Origin: Leucobacter aridicollis
GTDB taxonomy: Bacteria > Actinomycetota > Actinomycetes > Actinomycetales > Microbacteriaceae
Assembly: GCF_024399335.1 (NCBI RefSeq)
Contig: NZ_CP075339.1
Coordinates: 1-64,000 of the forward strand
DNA: 64,000 bases
Reading direction: 5' to 3'
A model generated the notes under the pieces. It saw nothing but the letters and a program-made list of their open reading frames with translations. It did not search any database and had not been told where the DNA came from. Each line of letters opens with the position of its first letter. Within the stretch, counting starts at the first letter, position 1. This document shows positions 29,253-39,193 of this stretch, in pieces. The position numbers and the translations under genes were made by a program.

Positions 29253-30017
29253 ATGAACGATGTAACTCCACGCAGAGGCCGTCGCCGTCGCGCCCGGCTG
29301 AGCCCGTTGACGGTGATCGGCGAGCTGTTGATCGTCGCCGGCCTCGCCGTGTTCGGTTACATCGTCTGGCAGCCATGGCACACAGGTCTCGTTGTGACGG
29401 GCAAGCAACTTGAGCTTTCGCACGCAACTTCTGCTGAGTGGGACAAGGCTGCCGCCGAGCAACCTCCGTTCGACGGCACGGTCCCGGTTCCTGAGGTCGG
29501 TGGTCCCGGCGAAGTCTTCGGCCAGCTCCACGTGCCAGCATTTGGCACGACCTTTGTGAACAATGTCGCCCAGGGCACCGACCCATGGGAGACGCTGAAT
29601 CTTGAGGACAAGGGAATCGGGCACTACACGAACAGTGCACTGCCTGGCGAGCCAGGAAACTTTGCGATCGCCGCCCACCGCTCCGGCGGCTACATTACGC
29701 CGTTCAAGGAAGTCATGAATCTCCGCGTCGGCGACCCACTGTTCTTCGAAACGCAGGACGGGTGGTACACCTACCGTTTTCGGTCGCTTGAGTATGTGTG
29801 GCCGACCGAGGGTGAGGTGCTCAACTCGTTTCCGCGCATCGACGGAATTGAGCCGACCGATCAGATCATGACGCTGACGACGTGCCATCCGAAGAATTGG
29901 GGCACAGACGAGCGAGCGATCGCGTATTCGGTGTTCGAGAGCTTCCAGCCACGCGCCGACGGCCCGCCGGCCGAGCTTATCGAGCTCAACCCCGCGATTA
30001 TGGAAGGACGGGCATAG
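29253..30017 (+). CDS. srtE: Class E sortase
   Basis: A transpeptidase that attaches surface proteins to the cell wall. The 254-residue protein has a basic N-terminus (RRGRRRRAR), a signal-anchor helix (VIGELLIVAGLAVFGYIVW), and the sortase fold with the catalytic His in AAHRSGG, the Cys in TLTTCHP and the Arg in DERAIAY. MNDVTPRR is preferred over longer in-frame extensions because a -10 box stands just upstream. Class E sortases usually act on LAxTG signals, while the two surface proteins in this window end in LPGTG and LPHTG. Confidence 0.93.
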   Translation: MNDVTPRRGRRRRARLSPLTVIGELLIVAGLAVFGYIVWQPWHTGLVVTGKQLELSHATSAEWDKAAAEQPPFDGTVPVPEVGGPGEVFGQLHVPAFGTTFVNNVAQGTDPWETLNLEDKGIGHYTNSALPGEPGNFAIAAHRSGGYITPFKEVMNLRVGDPLFFETQDGWYTYRFRSLEYVWPTEGEVLNSFPRIDGIEPTDQIMTLTTCHPKNWGTDERAIAYSVFESFQPRADGPPAELIELNPAIMEGRA

Positions 30018-30175
30018 TGTTCTCACTACTCTGGCGATTCTTTCCAGGCCCAGCCTGGTTCCGTGTGATCGTGCTTCTCGGTGCGGCAGTCGCGCTCGTG
30101 TGGGCGCTCATTACATACGTCTATCCGTGGGCACTCGAAATGCTCCCCGAACAGGAATCGACGGTTGCAACATGA
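30017..30175 (+). CDS. Small single-span membrane protein
   Basis: A 52-residue protein starting at a GTG that shares one base with the srtE stop (TAGTG), with GGAAGGA upstream. It has one membrane helix (WFRVIVLLGAAVALVWALITYVY) and a short acidic tail (LPEQESTVAT). Its end overlaps pabA as ATGA. I know no function; its place suggests a partner of the sortase or a spacer in the operon. Confidence 0.8.
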   Translation: MFSLLWRFFPGPAWFRVIVLLGAAVALVWALITYVYPWALEMLPEQESTVAT

Positions 30176-30810
30176 CCCGCGTACTCGTTATCGATAACTA
30201 CGACAGTTTCGTCTACACACTCAACGGTTATCTCCAGCAGCTTGGAGCAGAGACGAGGGTGATACGTAACGACGATGTGTCAGTCGGCGAGCTCGAACAG
30301 CTCGTCACGGGTTTCGACGGCGTCCTCATCTCGCCAGGCCCTGGCACCCCGGCAGCCGCTGGCGTCTCGATTCCGATGGTCGGTATCGCTGTGCGCACGG
30401 GAATCCCGTTGCTTGGCGTTTGCCTCGGCCACCAGGCGATCGCCGAGGCGCTTGGGGCGACTGTGACTCACGCCGAGGAACTCATGCACGGCAAGGTGTC
30501 GCGAGTGCGTCACGCCGACGATGAGTTCTTCGCGGGCGTGCCAGCGGAGTTTGATGCGACGAGGTACCACTCGCTCGCGGTTGTGCGCAGCACAGTGCCT
30601 GAGAGCCTCACAGTGACCGCTGAGACTGCCGGAGGCGTGGTGATGGCGCTTCGTCACCGGGAGCTGCCGATGTTCGGCGTGCAATACCACCCCGAATCGG
30701 TGCTCACTGAGGGGGGCTACCAGCAGCTGGGTAACTGGCTACGGGTTGTCGGCCTCGAGAATGCCGCTGAGATCGCGGCAACGCTCTCACCACTCATCGC
30801 AACCGAATAG
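30172..30810 (+). CDS. pabA: Glutamine amidotransferase subunit of aminodeoxychorismate/anthranilate synthase
   Basis: Supplies ammonia from glutamine for folate (PabA) or tryptophan (TrpG) synthesis. The 212-residue class I amidotransferase has the nucleophile in GVCLGHQAIAEALGA and the His-Glu pair in VQYHPESVLTE. The lone gene beside pknB corresponds to the mycobacterial trpG/pabA locus, where a folate role is thought likely; sequence alone does not separate the two. It is coupled to the preceding small gene by a 4-bp overlap. Confidence 0.9.
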   Translation: MTRVLVIDNYDSFVYTLNGYLQQLGAETRVIRNDDVSVGELEQLVTGFDGVLISPGPGTPAAAGVSIPMVGIAVRTGIPLLGVCLGHQAIAEALGATVTHAEELMHGKVSRVRHADDEFFAGVPAEFDATRYHSLAVVRSTVPESLTVTAETAGGVVMALRHRELPMFGVQYHPESVLTEGGYQQLGNWLRVVGLENAAEIAATLSPLIATE

Positions 30811-30856
30811 GCCAGACGGGGCGTGCTTGGCGCCTGCTTCACGCTCCGTCCGGCCT
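30809..30856. terminator. Bidirectional terminator between pabA and pknB
   Basis: Imperfect 17-bp stem: arms AGGCCAGACGGGGCGTG and CACGCTCCGTCCGGCCT with three mismatches. It spans the gap between the two convergent stop codons. Confidence 0.6.
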
Positions 30857-32561
30857 AGCCGGCGCAGTAGCTCAGCGTGATCTGCGATCCCTGCGGGCTC
30901 GACCCCACGACAGTCTGACCAGTGATGAGCAGCTGCGGGTTGTAGGTGCAGCCGGTCGCAGACGCCATCTGGGCATCAATTGTCACGTCGAGCCCCAGTC
31001 CACTCAGCGCGTTCTGGGCGGTATCAAGCGACTGATTCACGACGTCTGGAACATCAACCTTGCCCGAAGCCACTGTGAGGTCAACTGCGGCGCCAGAGTC
31101 AAGTTTGCTTCCGGCCTCCGGTGAGATGCCGAGGACTCGTCCGTCAGGCGCAACCGGGTCGTCCTTCGTAATGACCTTTCCGACGACAAGGCCGAGGTCA
31201 GCAAGTTCTTTGGTGAAGTCGTCCTGCGACTTTCCAGCGAAGTCGGGCACCACGGCCTGAACCGGACCAGACGAGATCAGCACAGTGACCTCGTCACCGA
31301 TGTTCACAGTCGTACCGGCCTCTGGGTCCGTTGAAATGACGTGGTCGCTCGCGACCTTCTCGTCAGGTTGCTCGATCTGAATGACCTCAAGATCGAGGGC
31401 AGTAAGCTTTTCGACAGCCTCAGATCGGGTGAGGTCCGTGAGGTCTGGGATTTCACGCACGTTCGAAGGGGAAATCTCGTTCGGCACGAGGTTTACGAGC
31501 CAGAAGACCACGGCAATGACAATTGCCGCGATTGTCAGGATCGCGGCCCACGTCCACATGACTGGTGGGCGGCTCTGAGTGCGGCTGCCGCCGCCTTCTG
31601 CGAGCTGACGAATCGCGAGGTCAGACTCGGATACCTCTTCGCCTGCGGAGAAGAGGACAGTGTTCTGGGTGTCGTGTCTCGGCAGGTCGGGCATCTTGCC
31701 GCTCGACGCGACAGCGAGTGCCTCACGGAACTCCGCTGCGGTCTGGAAGCGACGGGCGCGGTCCTTTCCAAGGCCGTAGAGCACGACGCGGTCGAGCTCT
31801 GGCGTGACCTCGGGGTTTCGTTCGCTTGCTGGCCGTGGCCGTTCGCTGACGTGCTGGTATGCAACAGCCACTGCGGTGTCGCCGCGGAACGGGACATCCC
31901 GGGCAAGGAGTTCGTACAGCAGCACTGCGGTCGAGTAGAGGTCGGTGCGTGCGTCGACTGATTCGCCCTTCGCCTGCTCAGGCGAGAAATAGGCGGCCGT
32001 GCCGAGTATGGCGGTGGTCTGCTGCAGCGTCGACGAGGTGTCCGAGACCGCGCGCGCGATACCGAAGTCCATGACCTTGACCTGGCCGGCCTTCGTGATC
32101 ATGATGTTCGCGGGCTTGATGTCCCGGTGGACGATGCCCGCACGGTGCGAGTACTCGAGCGCGGTCAGCACCGACTGAACGATGCGGGACGCCTCGGTGA
32201 GCGACAGGTCGTTCTCTTCGATGAACTGTCTGAGGTTTGTGCCCTCGACGTACTCCATCACGATGAACGGCAACCGCTTCGCGCCCTCGGCGGTTTGGAT
32301 CAGGTCGTCGCCGGCATCGAAGACACGCACAATCGTTGGGTGCGCCATCCGGGAGGCAGACTGGGCCTCCTGTCGAAACCGCGAGCGAAACTGCTCGTCG
32401 CCGGAAAGCTCCGACTTCATTATCTTGATCGCCACCTGGCGGCCAAGCTTGATATCGGTGCCCCGGTAGACGGTGGCCATGCCACCCTGCCCGATGAACT
32501 CGCCGATCGCGTAGCGCCCCGCAAGAACTCGCGAGTTTCCCCCGCTCGCGGTTTCCGACAT
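30855..32561 (-). CDS. pknB: Serine/threonine protein kinase PknB with PASTA domains
   Basis: A 568-residue membrane kinase that controls wall synthesis and division. The kinase domain has IGQGGMATVY, VAIKIMK, the catalytic loop IVHRDIKPANIM and DFGIARA. One membrane helix (WTWAAILTIAAIVIAVVFWLV) is followed by three extracellular PASTA repeats, which in relatives bind muropeptides and lipid II. The ATG at 32561 has AGAGGTGA just before it, whereas an ATG at 32588 would leave almost no leader after the predicted -10 box; the shorter form is preferred. Confidence 0.95.
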   Translation of the reverse strand: MSETASGGNSRVLAGRYAIGEFIGQGGMATVYRGTDIKLGRQVAIKIMKSELSGDEQFRSRFRQEAQSASRMAHPTIVRVFDAGDDLIQTAEGAKRLPFIVMEYVEGTNLRQFIEENDLSLTEASRIVQSVLTALEYSHRAGIVHRDIKPANIMITKAGQVKVMDFGIARAVSDTSSTLQQTTAILGTAAYFSPEQAKGESVDARTDLYSTAVLLYELLARDVPFRGDTAVAVAYQHVSERPRPASERNPEVTPELDRVVLYGLGKDRARRFQTAAEFREALAVASSGKMPDLPRHDTQNTVLFSAGEEVSESDLAIRQLAEGGGSRTQSRPPVMWTWAAILTIAAIVIAVVFWLVNLVPNEISPSNVREIPDLTDLTRSEAVEKLTALDLEVIQIEQPDEKVASDHVISTDPEAGTTVNIGDEVTVLISSGPVQAVVPDFAGKSQDDFTKELADLGLVVGKVITKDDPVAPDGRVLGISPEAGSKLDSGAAVDLTVASGKVDVPDVVNQSLDTAQNALSGLGLDVTIDAQMASATGCTYNPQLLITGQTVVGSSPQGSQITLSYCAG

Positions 32562-32599
32562 GTTCACCTCTTCCGCACTCGTCGACATAACTGAACCAA

Positions 32600-32605
32600 A
32601 GTCTA
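32600..32605 (-). promoter_or_regulatory. Internal -10 box before pknB
   Basis: Minus-strand TAGACT in the 49-76-bp gap after pknA, placing a start about 32 bases before the preferred pknB ATG. It would allow pknB expression apart from the long operon. Confidence 0.4.
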
Positions 32606-32637
32606 TTGCTTGGTCCCCTGATCAAAAGCTCGAATGG

Positions 32638-34371
32638 CTAGCTTTCTTCATCCTCGTTGCTGTCTTGTGGCTGAATCGTGACAGTCACGGGAGCCGACAC
32701 CTCGGACACGCGCTGCTGGGGCCCCTCGCAGCGGTAGCTGTAGGTGACGTTGAGCGTGCCCGGAGCGGTAGCGCGGAGCGTTGCTCCACTCGCTGAGGCG
32801 TTGTTCGTCAGCTGCGCGAGCGACTCGTCGGAGAGCTGCACCTCGTAGGCGCCGAGCTGCAGGCCGGCAGGGCACGCGGATGCGAAACTCTGCAGCACGA
32901 TCGGATCGCCGACCTTGACGGTTGAGTTCGCGACGCCGGGCGCGCCGGGCGTCTGGATCGTGCCGAACGCGATGTTCACGGTGACAGTGATGAGCTCGTT
33001 GAACTCGGCCTTGCCTGTCGGCGAGATGTCGGACACCAGGCCGACCTCGCCGTCGGGAACCGGGGAACCGTCCTTCTTTGCGATATTCGTGAAGCCGAGA
33101 CCCTCGAGGTACCCCTTGGCCTCCTCGAACGACTTACCGATTACCTGGTTCGAGTCGATCGAGGCGCTCGTGACAGGCGGCGGGGTAGTCGTTTCAGTTG
33201 GCTTCGTGGTTGTCTTCGTCGGTTTGGTCGTCGTCTGGGAAGTCTCGGTGGGCTTCTTGTCACCGCCGTTGTTCAGAAGCGCGATGGCTGTGCCGCCGCC
33301 GATGAGCAGCAACAAGGCGAGAAGAGTGATGAGCGGCCACGTCCAGCGGCTGCGCTTCTTCTTCTCTTCCTCCTCGGACTCCTCACCAAGAGGCTCGCCG
33401 CTCTCAGTGAGTGCGACCGTCGGGTCGAGCACCTGGGTGCTTGGCATGACGGTGGTCGCAGCGTCTCCTCCGGGCTGCTGCATAACGACTGTCGCCGTCG
33501 GGTCTTCCTTCTCACCAAGGATCTGTGGCACGTAGCTCGCGGCAAGCTCGATGTTGCCACGGTGCAGCGCCGCAGCGGCCTGGGCGAGCTTCGCCGCAGA
33601 CTCCGGGCGGTTTGCGGCATCCTTCGACAGGCAAGACATGACGAGGTTGCGCACGGGCTCCGGTACGTCAGCCGGAAGCTCCGGCGGCGTGTCGTTGATC
33701 TGCGCCATGGCGATGGCCACCTGTGACTCGCCGGTGAAGGGGCGCTTGCCTGCGAGGCACTCGTACGCGACGATGCCGAGCGAGTAAATATCGGTTGACG
33801 GGGTCGCGGCGTGGCCGCTCGCCTGTTCAGGCGCCAGGTACTGGACTGTGCCCATGACCTGACCAGTCGCGGTCAGGGGCACCTGATCAGCGATCCTGGC
33901 GATGCCGAAGTCGGTGATCTTCACGCGACCCTCAGGCGTGATGAGCAGGTTGCCAGGCTTGATGTCACGGTGCACGAGACCCGCGTCGTGGGCCGCCTGT
34001 AGCGACGTTGCTGTCTGCGCGACGATGCCGAGCACGCGGTTTGCTGGGAGGCGCCCTTCGCGGTCGACGATCGCCGAGAGCGGCTCTCCCGGCACGAGTT
34101 CCATGACGATGTAGGCGGAGCCCTGCTCCTCGCCATAGTCGAATACGTTTGCGATGCCCTCGTGGTTCACGAGCGCAGCGTGGCGGGCCTCCGCGCGGAA
34201 GCGCTCGAGGAAGCCGGGGTCGCCCATGTACTCGTCTTTCAGGATCTTGATGGCGACGGTGCGACCGATGATGCTGTCGCTTGCGCGCCACACCTCGCCC
34301 ATACCGCCGACTGCGATACGGGAACTCAGCTCGTAGCGCCCGCCGAATGTGATCCCTGCCGCTGGTCTCAT
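32638..34371 (-). CDS. pknA: Serine/threonine protein kinase PknA
   Basis: A 577-residue kinase: ATP site [16 protein letters not shown], catalytic loop [21 protein letters not shown] membrane helix ([22 protein letters not shown]) is followed by a Thr/Lys-rich linker ([16 protein letters not shown]), one PASTA-like repeat ([19 protein letters not shown]) and an extra outer domain of about 110 residues with two cysteines, ending in an acidic tail. Mycobacterial PknA lacks such an extracellular domain, so this one could sense wall signals by itself. It overlaps pbpA by 4 bp. Confidence 0.93.
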   Translation of the reverse strand: MRPAAGITFGGRYELSSRIAVGGMGEVWRASDSIIGRTVAIKILKDEYMGDPGFLERFRAEARHAALVNHEGIANVFDYGEEQGSAYIVMELVPGEPLSAIVDREGRLPANRVLGIVAQTATSLQAAHDAGLVHRDIKPGNLLITPEGRVKITDFGIARIADQVPLTATGQVMGTVQYLAPEQASGHAATPSTDIYSLGIVAYECLAGKRPFTGESQVAIAMAQINDTPPELPADVPEPVRNLVMSCLSKDAANRPESAAKLAQAAAALHRGNIELAASYVPQILGEKEDPTATVVMQQPGGDAATTVMPSTQVLDPTVALTESGEPLGEESEEEEKKKRSRWTWPLITLLALLLLIGGGTAIALLNNGGDKKPTETSQTTTKPTKTTTKPTETTTPPPVTSASIDSNQVIGKSFEEAKGYLEGLGFTNIAKKDGSPVPDGEVGLVSDISPTGKAEFNELITVTVNIAFGTIQTPGAPGVANSTVKVGDPIVLQSFASACPAGLQLGAYEVQLSDESLAQLTNNASASGATLRATAPGTLNVTYSYRCEGPQQRVSEVSAPVTVTIQPQDSNEDEES

Positions 34372-35855
34372 CCGTTCAACACCGCTTCCATCACTCGTTT
34401 ACCTACTGCCGTCGGGAGTTCGTACGAACCTCCCTGAAAATCAAAGCTCTCGCCGCCCCCGTTAGCGATTACGACAGCGACCGCGACCTTGGGGTCGTCC
34501 ACTGGCGCAAAGCCCGTATACCAAAGGGTATAGGGAAGATCGTTCCCGTTGGCGTCTATACCTGTCTGCGCCGTACCTGTCTTACCCGCGACGCGTACGC
34601 CGTCGATCGCCGAGAGGTGGGCGAAGCCAGTCGAATCGGAGACGCCCTTTTCCATCATCCCAGCGACGGCCTGCGCTGTCTCTGGTGAGATTGGTTGGCT
34701 CAGCTCCTCCGGATCGAACTCTTGCTCGACGCGGAGGTCAGGAGCAATAACCCGATCAACGAGCTGCGGCGTCATCACCTTGCCACCGTTCGCGATCGCC
34801 GCAGAGACCATCGCCACCTGCAACGGGGTGGTACGAACGTCGAGCTGGCCGATCGAGGAGAGCGCTACCTGTGCCTTGTCGAGTGGAGTCGGCGCGACGC
34901 TTGGCGTCACCTCAAGCGGAATCGTGAGATCGTGCTCGAACCCGAAGGCGCGCGCCATCTTGGGCACCTCGTCTTTGTCCATTCCCATCGCCATCTCCGC
35001 GATCGGGATATTGCATGAGTACATGATTGCAGTTTCGAGGGAGGCTTTCGCGCCCGTGCCGCAGGTCTGCTGGTCGGAGTTGCGCATCACGGCGTTTGAC
35101 TGGGGGAGCGTGAGACTTGCTGGGTTCGCAAACTCAGTCGACGGCTTCGCCGCTCCGCTTTCGATAGCGGCGGAGGCTGTGACGAGCTTGTAGACAGAGC
35201 CCGGATGGTAGAGATCCCCGGCAATCGCACGGTTCATGAGGGGTTGCATCTCTTCGGCGCTGAGCGCCTCGTAGTTCGCGATGATCTCGCTGTCGTCGTT
35301 TGAAGAGAGCAGATTCGGGTCGTAGCTTGGCGTCGACACGAGCGCGAGGATGCGGCCAGTCTTCGGCTCGATCGCGACGACCGCGCCCTCGAACGAGTAC
35401 TCCTGCATCGCCTCGTAGGCGGCTTTCTGGACCTTCCCGCTAATCGTGGTGTCGATCGAGCTTCCCTGCGGCTTCACACCGTTCAGCGTGTTCTGGATGC
35501 GGGTGAAGAACTGACCGTCGGCGTTGCCCGTGAGCTCTTTATTCATCGCGGCTTCGAGGCCGGTCATGCCCTGCTGCCTGGAGTAGTAGCCGGTGACCGG
35601 CGCGTAGAGCACGCCAGGGTCGTAGTTTCGGAGGTAGCGGAACGTGTCCTGCGTTGGGGTTGAAAAGGCGACTGGCTCACCGTCGACGATGATTGAGCCG
35701 CGCTCAACCTTGTAGCCATTCTTGATTGTCCGCTGGTTCAGCGGGTTATTGCGCAGTTCGTCGGCGTTCACGAACTGGATCATCGTGACAGAGAAAAACA
35801 GCACGAGAAACATGCCGAATACCGCGCGGGAGAGAAACTTCAGCTGCTTGTTCAT
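34368..35855 (-). CDS. pbpA: Penicillin-binding transpeptidase PbpA
   Basis: A 495-residue class B penicillin-binding protein that cross-links peptidoglycan together with RodA. It has an N-terminal membrane anchor ([19 protein letters not shown]), a dimerisation region, and the transpeptidase motifs PGSVYK (SxxK), SCN and KTGTAQTG. The start overlaps the rodA stop as ATGA, indicating coupled synthesis of the two partners. Confidence 0.96.
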   Translation of the reverse strand: MNKQLKFLSRAVFGMFLVLFFSVTMIQFVNADELRNNPLNQRTIKNGYKVERGSIIVDGEPVAFSTPTQDTFRYLRNYDPGVLYAPVTGYYSRQQGMTGLEAAMNKELTGNADGQFFTRIQNTLNGVKPQGSSIDTTISGKVQKAAYEAMQEYSFEGAVVAIEPKTGRILALVSTPSYDPNLLSSNDDSEIIANYEALSAEEMQPLMNRAIAGDLYHPGSVYKLVTASAAIESGAAKPSTEFANPASLTLPQSNAVMRNSDQQTCGTGAKASLETAIMYSCNIPIAEMAMGMDKDEVPKMARAFGFEHDLTIPLEVTPSVAPTPLDKAQVALSSIGQLDVRTTPLQVAMVSAAIANGGKVMTPQLVDRVIAPDLRVEQEFDPEELSQPISPETAQAVAGMMEKGVSDSTGFAHLSAIDGVRVAGKTGTAQTGIDANGNDLPYTLWYTGFAPVDDPKVAVAVVIANGGGESFDFQGGSYELPTAVGKRVMEAVLNG

Positions 35856-37258
35856 GAGCGGATCACCAGCTTAGGTCGGTTGCGCACCGAGTTTGAGAGC
35901 AGAAGTAGCAGCACGACAATGATCCAGTTCGATACGAGCGAGGAGCCGCCGGCTGCGAGGAATGGTGCCGTCAGACCAGTGAGCGGGATCACGCGGGTGA
36001 CGCCGCCAACGACGACGAACACCTGGAGCGCGATCGCGAATCCGAGACCCGAGGCGAGGAGTTTGCCGAAGTCGTCCTGCCCAGCAAAGCCGATGCGCAG
36101 CGCGCGGCCAACGAGCAACAGGTACGCGGCGAGCACTACGAAGAGACCGATCAGACCGAGCTCTTCGCCGAGGCTCGGGAAGATGTAGTCGCTCTCGGCG
36201 ACAGGGGTATCTGCTGGATAGCCCTGGCCGAGCCCGGTTCCGGTCATGCCGCCGTTGGCCATCCCGAAGAGCCCCTGCACCATCTGCAGGCCCGCGTCGT
36301 AGGGGTCTGCGAACGGATCCAACCAGTTCGCGAATCGGCGCTGCACGTAGGGCAGCGTCTGGCTCGCCGCGATCCCGCCAACAAGGAAGAGGCCGACGCC
36401 CAAGATGACCCAGCCGATGCGCCCCGTTGCGAGGTAGAGCATCGACAAAAAGAGCCCGAAGTACAAAAGCGAGGTACCGAGGTCGCGCTGGAACACGAGA
36501 ACGGACATGGCAACGAGCCAGAAAGCGAGCAGCGGCCCAAGGTCGCGGCCCCGCGGGAAGCGGATGCCCGCGAACTTCTTTCCGACCATCGACAGTGCGT
36601 CGCGGTTGCGCACGAGGTACCCCGCAAAGAAGATCGCGAGGAAAATCTTCGCGATCTCGCCAGGCTGGAATGAGAACGAGCCGACCTTGATCCAAACGCG
36701 TGCGCCCCACTCCTCGTGCCCGATAAAGGGCAGCATTGGCAAGAGCAGCAGTACAAGCGCGCCGAGGCCGAACAGGTAGGTGTAGCGGTACAACACCAGG
36801 TGGTTCTTGATGACGAGCAACACAACACCGGCGAGCACGAGTGCGATTGTCGACCAGAGCAGCTGACGAACGCTTGTCGCGTCCCAGCCAGTCAGGCCGC
36901 GCGCGAGATCGATGCGATAGATCATCGCGACGCCAATTGAGTTCAGCATCACTGCGATTGGCATGATCAGCGGGTCAGCGTCGGGCGCGATGCGGCGAAC
37001 AAGCAAGTGCAGCCCGAACACCGCGAGAATGAACGGGATCCCGGTTGCAAGGAGCGCCGGGGTGACCTCTTGGTTCAGCGTGAGGTCGATCGTCACGACG
37101 GCGGCAATGCCGATGCCGAGGGCGAAAATCAAGAGCGCGGTCTCGAGGGTGCGGAGCTTGCGGGGCGCGCGGATCGCTGTGATCCGCTGGAGCACCGTCT
37201 CGCTCGTCCGATTCTTCTCGAAGCTGCGTGGTTCTGACTTTTTCGACGAGTTAGGCAT
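35852..37258 (-). CDS. rodA: SEDS peptidoglycan polymerase RodA/FtsW family
   Basis: A 468-residue membrane glycosyltransferase with about 11-12 helices that polymerises lipid II with PbpA. Motifs include KVGSFSFQPGEIAKIFLAIFFAG (in parts), VFQRDLGTSLLYF and the C-terminal TGLTAPFLAAGGSS. The start MPNSSKKSEPRS overlaps the pstP stop by 8 bp; a longer in-frame extension would read deep inside pstP and is rejected. N-terminal charged tail may be a kinase target, by analogy only. Confidence 0.95.
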   Translation of the reverse strand: MPNSSKKSEPRSFEKNRTSETVLQRITAIRAPRKLRTLETALLIFALGIGIAAVVTIDLTLNQEVTPALLATGIPFILAVFGLHLLVRRIAPDADPLIMPIAVMLNSIGVAMIYRIDLARGLTGWDATSVRQLLWSTIALVLAGVVLLVIKNHLVLYRYTYLFGLGALVLLLLPMLPFIGHEEWGARVWIKVGSFSFQPGEIAKIFLAIFFAGYLVRNRDALSMVGKKFAGIRFPRGRDLGPLLAFWLVAMSVLVFQRDLGTSLLYFGLFLSMLYLATGRIGWVILGVGLFLVGGIAASQTLPYVQRRFANWLDPFADPYDAGLQMVQGLFGMANGGMTGTGLGQGYPADTPVAESDYIFPSLGEELGLIGLFVVLAAYLLLVGRALRIGFAGQDDFGKLLASGLGFAIALQVFVVVGGVTRVIPLTGLTAPFLAAGGSSLVSNWIIVVLLLLLSNSVRNRPKLVIRS

Positions 37259-38624
37259 CTGGGAGATCTCCCAACCTGTCGACGATGTCGCGCGCATCCT
37301 GCAGCGAGCCCGCGGCGAGCGTGCGCTCGATCGTACGCCGCTCGAGACCGTCAAGGGCAGCAAGCGGGATCCCGGTGTCCTCGGCTACCGAGTAGAGCGA
37401 CAGCGAACCCAGATCCTGATTGACGCCCTGGTAGATGATGACTGTGTCGCCGTCTGTGCCAACGAAATAGCGTGTTTGCGTCCACTGGTACCCAACAAGC
37501 AGCGCGCCGCCGATTGCGGCGAGCACTGCGATAACGCCGAGAAGCCACATCGCGCGCCGGCGCCGGTTACTTCTTCTCGTTTCAGCGAGCAGCTCCGCGA
37601 GATACTCGTCGGCCCTTGCCTCAAAGTGGCTTTCTTCGACTGCGGGGACACGGCGAATGCGCCTGCGACTCGCGAGACGCGTGCGAGCCGTATTCGTCGT
37701 TCCGTCGCGGAGCTGTGGCGCGTTCGCGGCTGAGCCAACGAATCGCGGGTTTCGTGGGCCGACTGGATCGCCGTCCGCGTTCGTGAGGTCTGGCAGCGGG
37801 TCGTCGTCCTCGAACAGCCGGCCGCCGATCTCAAGCGTGTCTCCTGGGCGCTGCACCGATGCGGGAGCGTCGACCTCCAGCTCCTCGGCCTCCTCGGGTG
37901 TCGTGGTCTCCACGAGCACGACGGTGACGTTGTCTGGCGCACCGTGCGAGAGGCTCTTGTCAATGAGATCGTCGACCGCGCTCTGCAACGAGCGGCGGCG
38001 GCGGAGCACTTTTTCGATGTCGTCGTCACTGACGTATCCGCACAGCCCGTCAGAACAGAGCAACCAGATGTCGTCCGGGCGGGTGTCGAGCACCATCGTG
38101 TCGACCTCGGGGGCCGACTCGACGTCTCCAAGCACACGCATGAGCACCGAGCGACGCGGGTGGTATTGCGCCTCTTCTTCAGTGATCCGCCCGCTGTCTA
38201 CGAGCCGCTGCACGAAGGTGTGATCCTTCGTGATCTGCTGGAGAACGCCGTCACGAAATAGATAGAGTCGCGAGTCTCCAATGTGTGCCGCAGCCAGCTG
38301 ATCGCCGACGGTGAGAAACCCGACGAAGGTCGTGCCAAGGCCTGCGAGCTCGTGATGCTCTTTGACAGTGTCGCGGAGCATCGTGTTCGCAACGAGCAGC
38401 GACTGTCGGAGCCGCTCAGCGGCGTCTGCCGGGTTCCCAGTCTGCGGTTCGTCGAGCTTCGCGACGTCGCGAGTGACGAGCGCCGAAGCGACATCGCCGC
38501 CCGCGTGCCCACCCATGCCATCGGCGACGAGGAACAACTGATCCCCGGCGTACCCCGAGTCCTGGTTGTTCGCACGAACCATACCAACGTGCGAGGCGAC
38601 CGCGCTCGCGTACCCGTATGACAC
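37251..38624 (-). CDS. pstP: PP2C-family Ser/Thr phosphatase
   Basis: Reverses phosphorylation by PknA/PknB. The 457-residue protein has the PP2C metal motifs (VRANNQDSGY, VADGMGGHAGGDVAS, IGDSRLYL, LLCSDGL, DNVTVVLVE) in residues 1-235, a long flexible linker, one membrane helix (about 365-385) and an outer C-terminal part of 70 residues. GTG start, two bases after the fhaB stop. Confidence 0.95.
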   Translation of the reverse strand: MSYGYASAVASHVGMVRANNQDSGYAGDQLFLVADGMGGHAGGDVASALVTRDVAKLDEPQTGNPADAAERLRQSLLVANTMLRDTVKEHHELAGLGTTFVGFLTVGDQLAAAHIGDSRLYLFRDGVLQQITKDHTFVQRLVDSGRITEEEAQYHPRRSVLMRVLGDVESAPEVDTMVLDTRPDDIWLLCSDGLCGYVSDDDIEKVLRRRRSLQSAVDDLIDKSLSHGAPDNVTVVLVETTTPEEAEELEVDAPASVQRPGDTLEIGGRLFEDDDPLPDLTNADGDPVGPRNPRFVGSAANAPQLRDGTTNTARTRLASRRRIRRVPAVEESHFEARADEYLAELLAETRRSNRRRRAMWLLGVIAVLAAIGGALLVGYQWTQTRYFVGTDGDTVIIYQGVNQDLGSLSLYSVAEDTGIPLAALDGLERRTIERTLAAGSLQDARDIVDRLGDLPDA

Positions 38625-38626
38625 GC

Positions 38627-39193
38627 CTACGGCCTCAGCTCAAACGTTGTCTTACCGATCGTAACCGGAGTGAACGTCGGCACATTGACTGAGCGGCGCA
38701 CTTTCTCGCCATTGAGGAGCGTGCCGTTTGTTGAGTCGAGGTCAGTGAGCACCCAGTTGTCGCCAGAGCGGGCAAGGCGCGCGTGATAGGTGGAGGTGTA
38801 CTCGTCGACGATGACGAGTGTCGAGTCCGAGCTTCGGCCGATTGAGACAAAGTCTTCGTCGAGTGGGATCGAGGTGCCTGTCGCAACCCCCGATGTGATG
38901 ACGAGTGATCGAGCCGGGCCCGACGATCCAGCAGACGGAAGCGCCCCGCCAGACGGCGTAATCACTGGTGACGGGCTAGCAGACTGCGGGCTCGGAGCGG
39001 GCGCGGCAGCAGCGTGCTGGAGCTGCGGCGCCGGTGCCGGGGGCGCAGGCTGCACTGTCGGGCCCTCGGTCTTGAGCTTCCGAGCCGGGGCACCGAAGAG
39101 GTCGCTCCTGAGCGCATAGACGATCGAGAAGATGAAAAACCAGAGCAACAGCAGAAAGCCGATGCGCATGATGAGCAACGTGAGTTCGCTCAC
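38627..39193 (-). CDS. fhaB: FHA-domain protein FhaB (FipA-type)
   Basis: A 188-residue protein with an N-terminal membrane helix (LLIMRIGFLLLLWFFIFSIVYAL), a Pro/Ala-rich linker and a C-terminal FHA domain (SIGRSSDSTLVI ... YHARL ... DLDSTNGTLLNG) that binds phosphothreonine. The GTG at 39193 overlaps the fhaA stop as GTGA; longer frames into fhaA are shadows. Mycobacterial counterparts link kinases to the divisome. Confidence 0.94.
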   Translation of the reverse strand: MSELTLLIMRIGFLLLLWFFIFSIVYALRSDLFGAPARKLKTEGPTVQPAPPAPAPQLQHAAAAPAPSPQSASPSPVITPSGGALPSAGSSGPARSLVITSGVATGTSIPLDEDFVSIGRSSDSTLVIVDEYTSTYHARLARSGDNWVLTDLDSTNGTLLNGEKVRRSVNVPTFTPVTIGKTTFELRP

